Positions 1 through 4,853 of a DNA stretch of 6,114 bases are shown here, piece by piece. A program made the translations under genes and the position numbers. The first letter of the stretch is position 1. Each line of letters starts with the position of its first letter. The stretch is from Ruminococcaceae bacterium UBA5396 (GTDB lineage: Bacteria > Bacillota > Clostridia > Oscillospirales > Acutalibacteraceae): contig DHOG01000094.1 of the NCBI GenBank assembly GCA_002410715.1, forward strand, positions 1 through 6,114, given 5' to 3'. The notes under the pieces are model-generated. The model was not told the DNA's origin. It did no database searches and saw only the letters and a list, made by a program, of their open reading frames with translations.

Positions 1-498
1 AAGATTGGGGGCAGCCCACGGGCGTTTGAGCTGGCACAGAACGAGGCAAAGCAGCACTTTCATCGCTGCCATTCGTGCACATCCTACGTGTGCGACGCCT
101 GCCACAACGAAGACGAAGGTCTGTGTGTGTCCTGCGCGCCGCGGCAGGAGATCTATGTCGCCAGAAAACGCGCGGACGCCATGCGCCGCAATATAGATGA
201 AGCGGCGGAAAACACGACCGTATGGAGCGGTAAAATTGAGAGCAAGACCACCGTATGCCCGGTATGCGGCAAGCCCGCTGGCAGCGGAAAGTTCTGCAAC
301 AGCTGCGGCGCGTCTATGGCGATGAACAAATGTGGGACTTGCGGACACGAAAACGCGCAAGGCGTGAAATTCTGCAACAACTGCGGCGCGGCAATGGCGG
401 CTGCGGCAGCGCCCCGGCCGGAGGTTTGTCCGGGCTGCGGGGCAAAGGCGGAGCCGGGCGTGCGGTTCTGTGGGGAATGTGGGCATAAACTGGGCTAA
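1..498 (+). CDS. Multi-zinc-ribbon protein, C-terminal part (5' end outside window)
   Basis: The frame is open from the first base, so this is the C-terminal 165 residues of a larger protein; the GTG at 88 is internal and not a convincing start. Visible order: a Cys-rich module at residues 23-45 with CxxC pairs C23/C26, C31/C34 and C42/C45; a charged, probably helical linker (about 48-80); then three classic zinc ribbons with cysteines 86/89/99/102, 111/114/125/128 and 143/146/157/160. Each ribbon has the CxxCG...FCxxCG pattern of short zinc-ribbon domains common in Firmicutes. An Ala-rich linker (130-137) separates the last two. All twelve ribbon cysteines are present, so the metal sites look functional. 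Metal binding is well supported; the biological role is unknown, with protein or nucleic-acid binding as the general expectation. The next gene, which also starts with a zinc ribbon, lies 25 bp downstream, suggesting one operon. Confidence 0.85.
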   Translation, partial: KIGGSPRAFELAQNEAKQHFHRCHSCTSYVCDACHNEDEGLCVSCAPRQEIYVARKRADAMRRNIDEAAENTTVWSGKIESKTTVCPVCGKPAGSGKFCNSCGASMAMNKCGTCGHENAQGVKFCNNCGAAMAAAAAPRPEVCPGCGAKAEPGVRFCGECGHKLG

Positions 499-523
499 AT
501 CAAGGAAAGGTGAGGTAAATTAG

Positions 524-1009
524 ATGGCATATTGTAAAAATTGTGGAACACAGGTATCGGGAGAAACGAGATTTTGCCAGTCATGCGGCGCACCTGTAGC
601 CGCGGGTGGCGGGCCGGAACCCGCAAGAAGCCGGGCGGGCACGGCAGGAAGAGCGGCGGCAGGCGCGAATGACGCTGCCGACAACAGGATGATGGCCATC
701 CTGGCCTATATTGGATTTTTGGTATTCATCCCCATATTCGCGGCAAAGAATTCCAAGTTTGCGCGCTACCACAGCAACCAGGGGCTGGTGTTATTTATCA
801 TTGAATTGATTTATGGGATTGTGGTCGCCATCATCAACTCGGTTATGCTCTTTTCATTCTGGCAATGGGGCGCCTGGGCAGTGTTGAGCGTGGTATTCGG
901 GCTGGTATGGATATTGTTCGCGGTTCTCTCTATCCTTGGAATTCTAAATGCTTACCGGGGCGTTGAAAAACCGTTGCCGCTCATCGGCGGAATCAAGATA
1001 TTAAAATAA
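524..1009 (+). CDS. Zinc-ribbon, Tic20/DUF4870-like integral membrane protein
   Basis: A 161-residue protein preceded by a purine-rich AAGGAAAGGTGAGG ribosome binding region (503-516). Residues 1-22 form a zinc ribbon (C4, C7, C18, C21) ending in CQSCG. An Ala/Gly/Arg-rich, probably disordered linker (25-52) follows. Hydrophobic segments lie at about 56-73, 87-106 and 114-141. The motif RYHSNQGLVLF (81-91) and the tail GILNAYRGVEKPLPLIGGIK (139-158) are hallmarks of the DUF4870/Tic20-like membrane family. The topology predicts a cytosolic zinc ribbon tethered to the membrane. Function is not established for this family in bacteria; the Tic20 similarity does not prove protein translocation. 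It lies 25 bp after another zinc-ribbon gene, and both carry closely similar ribbons, so a shared complex or regulatory role is plausible inference. Confidence 0.88.
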   Translation: MAYCKNCGTQVSGETRFCQSCGAPVAAGGGPEPARSRAGTAGRAAAGANDAADNRMMAILAYIGFLVFIPIFAAKNSKFARYHSNQGLVLFIIELIYGIVVAIINSVMLFSFWQWGAWAVLSVVFGLVWILFAVLSILGILNAYRGVEKPLPLIGGIKILK

Positions 1010-1055
1010 TATATGGTTGCTTACATCAAGCTTAGCTGATCGATAGGAGGATACC

Positions 1056-1304
1056 ATGAAACGGAAAGTCTGTGCATTAATGATTACACTGCTCATTCTA
1101 TCGCTCGCGGGCTGCGGAATGCCCTCTTCCGACCCAAGTGCGAGTGCTGTACAAATGGCAGACAGCAGCGTTGAGCAAATCAATAATGTTGTTCAGGCAA
1201 ATACGGCGGCAGCGCAGGAAAGCGCGGCCTCGGCCGAGGAATTGAGTTCGCAATCCATAATGCTCAAAGAAACTGTCGCCCGGTTTAAACTTCGCGAGCA
1301 GTAA
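1056..1304 (+). CDS. Chimeric small lipoprotein: signal peptide fused to chemotaxis-receptor (MCP) C-terminal tail
   Basis: An 82-residue ORF with a perfect AGGAGG (1045-1050) five bases before ATG. Residues 1-20 are a lipoprotein signal peptide: basic MKRK, a hydrophobic core, and lipobox LAGC with Cys20 as the lipidation site. After a short Ser/Pro/Asp linker (21-33), residues about 34-82 read as the extreme C-terminal end of a methyl-accepting chemotaxis protein: VEQINNVVQAN, then QESAASAEELSSQ, then LKETVARFKL. In ordinary MCPs this follows a transmembrane region, HAMP domain and a long coiled coil with the CheA/CheW-binding tip; all are missing. The cytoplasmic MCP helix would here be exported and membrane-anchored, so it cannot work as a receptor. 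The likely origin is a deletion or recombination joining the start of a lipoprotein gene to the end of an MCP gene, near base 1155. It may be expressed but probably has no chemotaxis role; calling it a pseudogene would also be fair. Confidence 0.75.
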   Translation: MKRKVCALMITLLILSLAGCGMPSSDPSASAVQMADSSVEQINNVVQANTAAAQESAASAEELSSQSIMLKETVARFKLREQ

Positions 1305-1356
1305 ACCAGCCAAAAGGCGCAAACCAATGCGCTGGTGTGCGGCAAAAGTTAAGTAA

Positions 1357-1470
1357 AAAATCACCTTCCCGACGACAGAGAAACTCCAAACCATGATGGA
1401 TAACCTCGAAAAACTCACGGAGGCCGGCATTGGGGTGATTAATACTATTCCCAAATTAAAAACGTTGTTT
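1357..1470 (+). pseudogene. Short coding-looking remnant, unidentified
   Basis: After an in-frame stop at 1354 the frame reads as an amphipathic protein tail (KITFPTTEKLQTMMDN, then LEKLTEAGIGVINTI) and ends at TAA 1468-1470. The last codons, including the stop, come from the left hairpin of the MITE-like element starting near 1446, so the original C-terminus has probably been replaced. No good ribosome binding site precedes the internal ATGs at 1393 and 1396. I do not recognise the family. It may be a gene fragment left from the rearrangement that made the upstream chimera, or chance; the piece is too short to decide. Confidence 0.3.
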
Positions 1471-1599
1471 TAATTTGGGAACACCTCGCCAGCGGCGAGG
1501 CTCCGTTCCGCTCAGACACTGCGCGGAACCCGTCTCATCCAACCCATACGCACTTCGTGCTATAAAAAACGTTAACGTTTTTTAAATGGGTTTGGTATA
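1446..1599. repeat. MITE-like structured element, about 154 bp, with imperfect terminal inverted repeats
   Basis: The ends read TATTCCCA (1446-1453) and, inverted, TATACCAA (1592-1599); further in, both ends carry an A-rich run followed by ACGTT. Internal structures: a perfect 14-bp stem with 6-nt loop (1448-1461 with 1468-1481); a perfect 7-bp GC stem CCTCGCC/GGCGAGG (1484-1490 with 1494-1500); GTTCCGC/GCGGAAC (1505-1511 with 1523-1529); GCAC/GTGC (1550-1553 with 1557-1560); and a perfect 20-bp palindrome centred on GTTAAC (1564-1583). The last two sit inside a stem formed by CCAACCCAT (1539-1547) and ATGGGTTTGG (1586-1595). No protein is encoded. The architecture fits a non-autonomous mobile element or a dispersed structured repeat. 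The TA at both ends would match a TA target duplication of Tc1/IS630-type elements, which is only a suggestion. It could instead be a structured RNA or a pair of terminators. Confidence 0.5.
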
Positions 1600-1767
1600 A
1601 CGACGAATTAGACGAAAGGGGCAATGTAAGGGGGGGGATAAATTCTTATTCTGTATAGAGAGCATCGCATCTGGCCGAATCACAGCCCTTTGCCCGACGT
1701 CAATGCACCCGCCGGTACTTTTAGTGTTCCTTTTTGATTCGTACACAGTGTCTGTTGGATCAGATAA
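1600..1767. other. Intergenic stretch without an identifiable gene
   Basis: No convincing start, ribosome binding site or recognisable protein motif is present on either strand. The plus frame continuous with the downstream rhodanese-like fragment has several stops here, which fits decayed coding sequence but does not prove it. A run of eight G lies at 1630-1637. Open minus-strand frames across this part are mostly the codon-aligned complement of the decayed plus-strand frame. Confidence 0.4.
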
Positions 1768-1935
1768 ATGGATATGAGAAAATTCATCAAAAAAGCCCCC
1801 CATAAAGCAGAGGACATCTGGTGGCAGATTGCGTGACGCCTGATAGGGCGTACTATCGACGGCTGTATTAACATCCCGTTGAAAGAACAGCGAAGCAGGC
1901 TGCTTGCGCTTGATAAAGACTTACCTGCCAGAGTA
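1768..1935 (+). pseudogene. Decayed rhodanese-like domain fragment
   Basis: One plus frame carries IDGCINIPLKEQ followed by RSRLLALDKDLPA (about 1855-1926). This matches the rhodanese consensus in which G(A/C)INIPL is followed by a helix and LDKDKP just before the catalytic-loop strand. The active-site Cys loop that should follow is absent: the frame runs into unrelated sequence after about 1935. In the same frame upstream, an ATG at 1768 leads 22 codons to a TGA at 1834, so the frame is also broken on the 5' side. This is therefore a remnant without sulfurtransferase activity. The assignment rests on about 25 residues and remains tentative. Confidence 0.42.
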
Positions 1936-1964
1936 CTGTTACTTGTTTTTTCCCATTTTAAAAC

Positions 1965-2002
1965 CTCCGTTGGGATGTTCTCTATTCTACATCCCTTCGG
2001 AG
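1965..2002 (-). terminator. Hairpin downstream of the radical SAM gene, candidate terminator
   Basis: CTCCGTTGGGATG (1965-1977) pairs with CATCCCTTCGGAG (1990-2002): a 5-bp and a 6-bp helix separated by a 2x2 TT mismatch, with a 12-nt loop. It starts 36 bases after the stop at 2039 on the minus strand and is followed there by GGTTTT. The T run is short, so it would be a modest intrinsic terminator. Confidence 0.5.
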
Positions 2003-2038
2003 CTTTACACAATTCCCGAAACGATCTCTTCAAAGTCC

Positions 2039-3508
2039 TTATAGCTTCAAACTTCGCCTGAAATGATAGCCGTAGACGGAAAAGGTGATTGCCATCGGAA
2101 AAACATCAGGCCTCTTAAACAATGACCAAAACAGCAATTTCCAATAATACACACGTTCCTTGGAGAAAATCCCCAGCCAAAAATTTGTTTTGATGAACGA
2201 AATCACATTTCCAAAACGGACGCGTGTTTTTTTATGCTTAGGCCGCTTGTATTTTGCCAGGAATGTTTTTACGCGCTCAAAATAGTTGCGTGGCGCATAA
2301 ATGGTTTCGACAACATCCTGATAACCGCTCGTCAATGTTTCAATATCCATTTTTGGTACAAAATTAATATCCGTATTCGTTCCGGAGAAGCTCGCCACCA
2401 GGCGATCTTCCTTTTCCAGCCTGCTGTAAAGCGCCGTGCCTTTGGGAGCGTTGAGCATACCTACCATTGCCGTAACAATGCCGCTATTTTGGATAAATCC
2501 CGTCATTCTCTCAAAAATGGAGGGCTGGTCACTGTCAAACCCAAGAATAAAGCCGCCTTGTACCTGAAATCCATACTGCTGCATTTTATTAACGCATGCC
2601 GTCAGGTCACGATTGGCGTTTTGCTTTTTGTTGCATTCGGCAAGGCTTTCTTCGCTCACCGTCTCGATCCCTACGAAAACCGTATCAAACCCTGCTTGAA
2701 TCATAAGTTCCATCAATTCATCGTCATCGGCAAGATTAATTGATACTTCGGTAAAGAAAGTATACGGATAGCGTCTCTCTTTCATCCAATCAATCAGCGC
2801 AGGCAAAACTTCCTTTTTCAATTTTGTTTTATTGCCAATGAAATTATCGTCTACAAAGAATATACTGCCGCGCCAGCCTGTGGCATAAATGCGCTCCAAT
2901 TCGTCAATTAGCTGTTCTACTGACTTTGTCCTCGGCGTATGCCCAAAAAGGGAGACCACATTACAAAACTCGCAGTGGAATGGACACCCGCGGGAGTATT
3001 GGATGCTGAGCATCGCATACTTTTTAACATCGAGCAGCTCCCATGCAGGTGTGGGCGTTGTGCTTAGATCAGGCCAGCCAATCCAATCATAAAGATGCTG
3101 TGCGCAATTATGTTCCAGATCATTCAGGAATTTTGGCAATGCAAGTTCGCCTTCGTAAAGCAGCAGGTGGTCAACATCCGCATAAGATTCATGGTCTGCC
3201 GTGAAAAGCGGTCCGCCGCCCACCGTTTTTACCCCCAGCGCACTGCACTTGTCTATCACTTGTCGGGTTGAGTCCTTTTGGATGATCATTGCACTGATGA
3301 AAACATAATCCGCCCACAGGATATCTTTATCCTTTAGCTTATCCGTGTTCATATCGATCAGCTTCTTATTCCATGTATCCGGAACCATGGAGGCAATCGT
3401 AACCAGCCCCAGCGGTGGAAGGTTTGCTTTTTTGGAGATGAATTTCAGGGCATAGCTAAAACTCCAAAACGTTTTTGGAGACTGCGGGGATACAAACAAT
3501 ATATTCAT
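2039..3508 (-). CDS. B12-binding-domain radical SAM protein, DUF4070 family
   Basis: A 489-residue, apparently full-length enzyme. Residues 1-125 form a Rossmann-like B12-binding domain (start MNILFVSPQSP, GGGP at 97-100); the classic DxHxxG cobalamin-ligand motif is not visible, so cobalamin, if bound, would be without that His ligand. The radical SAM core starts at about 168 with YSRGCPFHCEFC, giving cluster ligands C175, C179 and C182 (CxxxCxxC). VDDNF (219-223), FVGIET (278-283) and GGFILGFDSD (318-327) are conserved core elements. Residues from about 370 form the DUF4070-type tail, with IYAPRNYFERV (403-413). The family reductively cleaves S-adenosylmethionine; relatives include hopanoid C2-methylase HpnP and BchE-like enzymes, but the substrate cannot be read from sequence. 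ATG at 3508 matches the usual N-terminus of the family and no upstream ATG is in frame; the ribosome binding site is weak. No neighbouring biosynthetic partner is visible. Confidence 0.9.
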   Translation of the reverse strand: MNILFVSPQSPKTFWSFSYALKFISKKANLPPLGLVTIASMVPDTWNKKLIDMNTDKLKDKDILWADYVFISAMIIQKDSTRQVIDKCSALGVKTVGGGPLFTADHESYADVDHLLLYEGELALPKFLNDLEHNCAQHLYDWIGWPDLSTTPTPAWELLDVKKYAMLSIQYSRGCPFHCEFCNVVSLFGHTPRTKSVEQLIDELERIYATGWRGSIFFVDDNFIGNKTKLKKEVLPALIDWMKERRYPYTFFTEVSINLADDDELMELMIQAGFDTVFVGIETVSEESLAECNKKQNANRDLTACVNKMQQYGFQVQGGFILGFDSDQPSIFERMTGFIQNSGIVTAMVGMLNAPKGTALYSRLEKEDRLVASFSGTNTDINFVPKMDIETLTSGYQDVVETIYAPRNYFERVKTFLAKYKRPKHKKTRVRFGNVISFIKTNFWLGIFSKERVYYWKLLFWSLFKRPDVFPMAITFSVYGYHFRRSLKL

Positions 3509-3553
3509 CTTTACGCCTTTGCTTTCATCTGGGAGATAGATTTGGACATAGCA

Positions 3554-3567
3554 CCCGCATATGCGGG
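3554..3567. promoter_or_regulatory. Perfect 14-bp palindrome between ybjQ-like and radical SAM genes
   Basis: CCCGCATATGCGGG is its own reverse complement. It lies 46 bases before the radical SAM start and 36 bases after the ybjQ-like stop, both read on the minus strand. No T run follows, so a terminator is unlikely. It could be a repressor operator or a small RNA hairpin (5-bp stem with ATAT loop). A short CCCT/AGGG hairpin (3583-3595) lies next to it. Confidence 0.35.
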
Positions 3568-3602
3568 CCTAGAGAGCACTCACCCTGCGATAGGGCGATT
3601 CG

Positions 3603-3914
3603 TTATTTCATTTTTATCGCGGTTCCATAGGCAAGCACTTCCGCAGCCCCGTTTACAATATCGGCAGACGCAAAACGCACGCCTAAAATGGCATCCGCTC
3701 CTAATTTTTCCGCTTCATTGATCATGCGATCAGCGGCCACCTGGCGCGCTTCTTTCAACATGTCGGTGTATTCTGACACTTCACCGCCTACAAGGTTTCG
3801 TAGACCGGCAATGATATCTTTGCCGATGTCTTTTGCCTGTACGGTATTTCCCTGCACAAGGCCCAATACTTCAAAATCTTTGTTTGGGATTTGATCTATA
3901 CTTGCTAATAACAT
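3603..3914 (-). CDS. YbjQ/UPF0145 family protein
   Basis: A 103-residue protein of the usual length for the YbjQ_1 (UPF0145) family. Family landmarks: GLVQGNTVQAKDIGKDI (18-34), NLVGGEVSEYTDML (40-53), a helix AADRMINEAEKLGADAI (60-76) leading into LGVRF (77-81), and the C-terminal strand EVLAYGTAI (92-100). These proteins form compact ring oligomers and have been annotated as putative heavy-metal binding, without firmly established function. No signal peptide or membrane segment is seen; it should be cytosolic. AGGAG (3921-3925) lies six bases before ATG and supports the start. The gene is followed after 94 bases by the radical SAM gene in the same direction, so partial co-transcription is possible, but spacing gives no strong link. 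Confidence 0.9.
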   Translation of the reverse strand: MLLASIDQIPNKDFEVLGLVQGNTVQAKDIGKDIIAGLRNLVGGEVSEYTDMLKEARQVAADRMINEAEKLGADAILGVRFASADIVNGAAEVLAYGTAIKMK

Positions 3915-4055
3915 AATGTTCTCCTAATCAAATTGTTTGTTGATAAAGGTTATGACAGATTATTTGCAGCATATAGATCATAATCGCGCTTTCGAGTTTT
4001 GCCTGTGCTGACGCTATCGGTATACCAACGAAGTAGCGGTCATGGTACTAAAATC

Positions 4056-4064
4056 AGTATAACA
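4056..4064 (-). promoter_or_regulatory. Candidate extended -10 promoter element upstream of ybjQ-like gene
   Basis: On the minus strand TGTTATACT is an extended -10 (TGn followed by TATACT, five of six matches to TATAAT). No good -35 lies at normal spacing, which an extended -10 can tolerate. It is about 142 bases before the ybjQ-like ATG. Weak evidence; other AT-rich hexamers lie closer to the gene. Confidence 0.3.
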
Positions 4065-4129
4065 CACTTTGCTTTGCAAGTTGTGGATAGTGGTGAACTC
4101 TCTGAACAAAAGATTGCTTGTTTTTTGCA

Positions 4130-4165
4130 GTACCCCCTCCGCTTTGAACAAGAGGAAGGGGGTAC
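4130..4165 (-). terminator. GC-rich hairpin after the cold shock gene
   Basis: GTACCCCCT (4130-4138) pairs perfectly with AGGGGGTAC (4157-4165), with two more CG pairs possible past a one-base bulge. It begins 12 bases after the cold shock stop codon. On the minus strand it is followed by TGCAAAAAAC, not a T run, so it is not a canonical intrinsic terminator; it may stabilise or process the 3' end. The T run lies on the other side, before the hairpin in plus orientation, so plus-strand termination is not supported either. Confidence 0.4.
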
Positions 4166-4177
4166 GGGTTGGCTTAC

Positions 4178-4393
4178 TTACGCAGCCTGTACGTTTGTCG
4201 CACGAAACTTGCTGCTGTTTTTGGGATCAGTCTCTACATCAAATGTAACAGACTGTCCTTCGTTCAAAGACTTGTATCCGTCGCCGGAAACAATAGCTGA
4301 AAAATGCACGAAAACATCCTCGCTGCCATCGTCGTTAGTGATAAAGCCAAAGCCTTTGTCCGAATTGAACCATTTTACTGTACCAGTATGCAT
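4178..4393 (-). CDS. CspA-family cold shock protein (RNA/ssDNA-binding)
   Basis: A 71-residue single cold-shock domain (OB fold). RNP1 is KGFGFI (13-18) and RNP2 is VFVHF (27-31); the opening [11 protein letters not shown] is diagnostic, and all the usual nucleic-acid-stacking aromatics (W8, F9, F15, F17, F28, H30, F31) are present. Such proteins bind single-stranded RNA and DNA and melt mRNA structure in cold or growth-phase adaptation. AGGAGG (4401-4406) lies seven bases before ATG. Upstream is a long leader containing a terminator-like stem-loop, described separately, so post-initiation control is likely. A GC-rich hairpin follows the stop. It is transcribed away from an adjacent insertion-sequence remnant and looks intact. 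Confidence 0.95.
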   Translation of the reverse strand: MHTGTVKWFNSDKGFGFITNDDGSEDVFVHFSAIVSGDGYKSLNEGQSVTFDVETDPKNSSKFRATNVQAA

Positions 4394-4433
4394 ATTGGTA
4401 CCTCCTGAATTTTGTTTTCACCCATAAGCATAG

Positions 4434-4489
4434 AAAAACCTCATATTTCTGCAAGCCGTAAACTCCGTTTAGCTTGCACAAATACGAGG
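4434..4489 (-). promoter_or_regulatory. Terminator-like stem-loop in the cold shock mRNA leader (candidate attenuator or RNA thermometer)
   Basis: On the minus strand a long stem is formed by 4489-4467 pairing with 4463-4439, with a three-base loop (4464-4466) and a few mismatches or bulges; the core TGCAAGC/GCTTGCA and the base CCTC/GAGG are perfect. Five T residues follow (4438-4434). It lies 40 bases before the cold shock ATG and downstream of a TTGACA-like -35. This is the form of an intrinsic terminator inside a leader. It could lower cold shock expression until cold or another signal alters folding or polymerase behaviour. Alternatively it stops read-through from the insertion-sequence side and the real promoter is closer, for example TTGCAG, 16 bases, TATGCT overlapping the stem. 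Confidence 0.6.
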
Positions 4490-4521
4490 TCTATCAATCA
4501 CTTTGAATATATTGTAACCTT

Positions 4522-4545
4522 ATCATACTCTAGAGGATTTGTCAA
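4522..4545 (-). promoter_or_regulatory. Candidate promoter for the cold shock gene
   Basis: A perfect TTGACA (-35 like) reads on the minus strand at 4545-4540. The best -10, TATGAT (4527-4522), is only 12 bases away; at 17-base spacing it would pair with the overlapping TTTAAT at 4550-4545. A transcript from here would have a leader of roughly 115-120 bases containing the terminator-like stem. The exact start is uncertain. Confidence 0.4.
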
Positions 4546-4555
4546 TTAAAGCAAT

Positions 4556-4775
4556 TTATTTTTCCAGTTCTTTCAAGCGCTTCACATCGGCAGTGCTCAT
4601 GCCGCCATATTGCCTGCGCCATTTGTCCCTAAAGGGATACTTCGTGATAATATGTTTGCTCGCTGACACCGATTTGGCGGGCTGCTTCTCCAATCGTATT
4701 TCCCTGGGCGCACAAAACCTCTGCCGTTCGCAGCCTTATCACGATTTGTTCTGGTGTGTAATTCACTTTTCCCAT
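4556..4775 (-). pseudogene. Truncated, frameshifted IS3-family orfA remnant
   Basis: From ATG at 4775 the first 43 codons read as an IS3-family OrfA N-terminus: YTPEQIVIRLRTAEVL, then GNTIGEAARQIGVSEQTYY, a typical helix-turn-helix. The expected continuation, an aromatic turn then YGGMSTADVKRLKELEK, is present but in another frame (to the stop at 4556-4558). Between TATTAT (Tyr-Tyr) and TGGCGC (Trp-Arg) lie 25 bases instead of the expected three, an apparent insertion of about 22 bases with the short palindrome TCCCTTTAGGGA. The rest of orfA and all of orfB are missing. It is unlike the OrfA of the neighbouring complete element, so it comes from a different IS3 subgroup. The complete element is inserted about 9-12 bases before its start codon. 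Confidence 0.8.
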
Positions 4776-4783
4776 AGTCTTTT

Positions 4784-4787
4784 TATA
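4784..4787. repeat. Possible target-site duplication, left copy (TATA)
   Basis: TATA directly outside the left inverted repeat (if the element begins at A4788) matches TATA at 6066-6069. Four bases is a normal duplication size for IS3 elements. Since TATA is its own complement, it could equally be an outward extension of the inverted repeats. Confidence 0.4.
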
Positions 4788-4788
4788 A

Positions 4789-4830
4789 TGCTCCCCATTG
4801 TCAAGACCACAAGCCCCGAAAAATAAGTTA
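4789..4830. repeat. Terminal inverted repeat downstream of orfB (IRR)
   Basis: Forty-two bases, inverted relative to 6023-6064, with 31 of 42 positions matching by direct comparison. Perfect blocks are TGCTCCCCA at the tip, AGACCACAA in the middle and AAAAATAAGTTA at the inner end; the mismatches cluster in two short segments. Confidence 0.8.
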
Positions 4831-4853
4831 AATCCTTTCTTGTTTTCTTGTAT

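Noticed and set aside
88..498. GTG at 88 as start of the multi-zinc-ribbon gene
   Set aside because: The frame is open to base 1, cysteine motifs begin before the GTG (C23, C26), and no ribosome binding site precedes it.
1305..1336. ACCAGC/GCTGGT inverted repeat after the chimeric gene as its terminator
   Set aside because: The arms are only six bases, the loop is long and no T run follows.
1630..1637. G8 homopolymer as a phase-variation switch
   Set aside because: No plausible gene or promoter is attached to it, so there is nothing for it to switch.
1582..1803. 73-residue minus-strand ORF
   Set aside because: No ribosome binding site or known motif. It is codon-aligned opposite the decayed plus-strand frame and runs into the MITE-like element, so its openness is probably a shadow.
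1680..2033. 117-residue minus-strand ORF
   Set aside because: No recognisable motif, no good start signals, and it overlaps the rhodanese-like plus-strand phrase and the hairpin near 1965-2002.
2234..2743. 169-residue plus-strand ORF
   Set aside because: It lies wholly opposite the radical SAM gene, whose motifs are unambiguous.
3999..4427. 142-residue plus-strand ORF
   Set aside because: It is antisense to the cold shock gene and its flanks and has no family features.
4539..4826. 95-residue plus-strand ORF
   Set aside because: It is antisense to the IS3 orfA remnant and crosses into the inverted repeat of the complete element.
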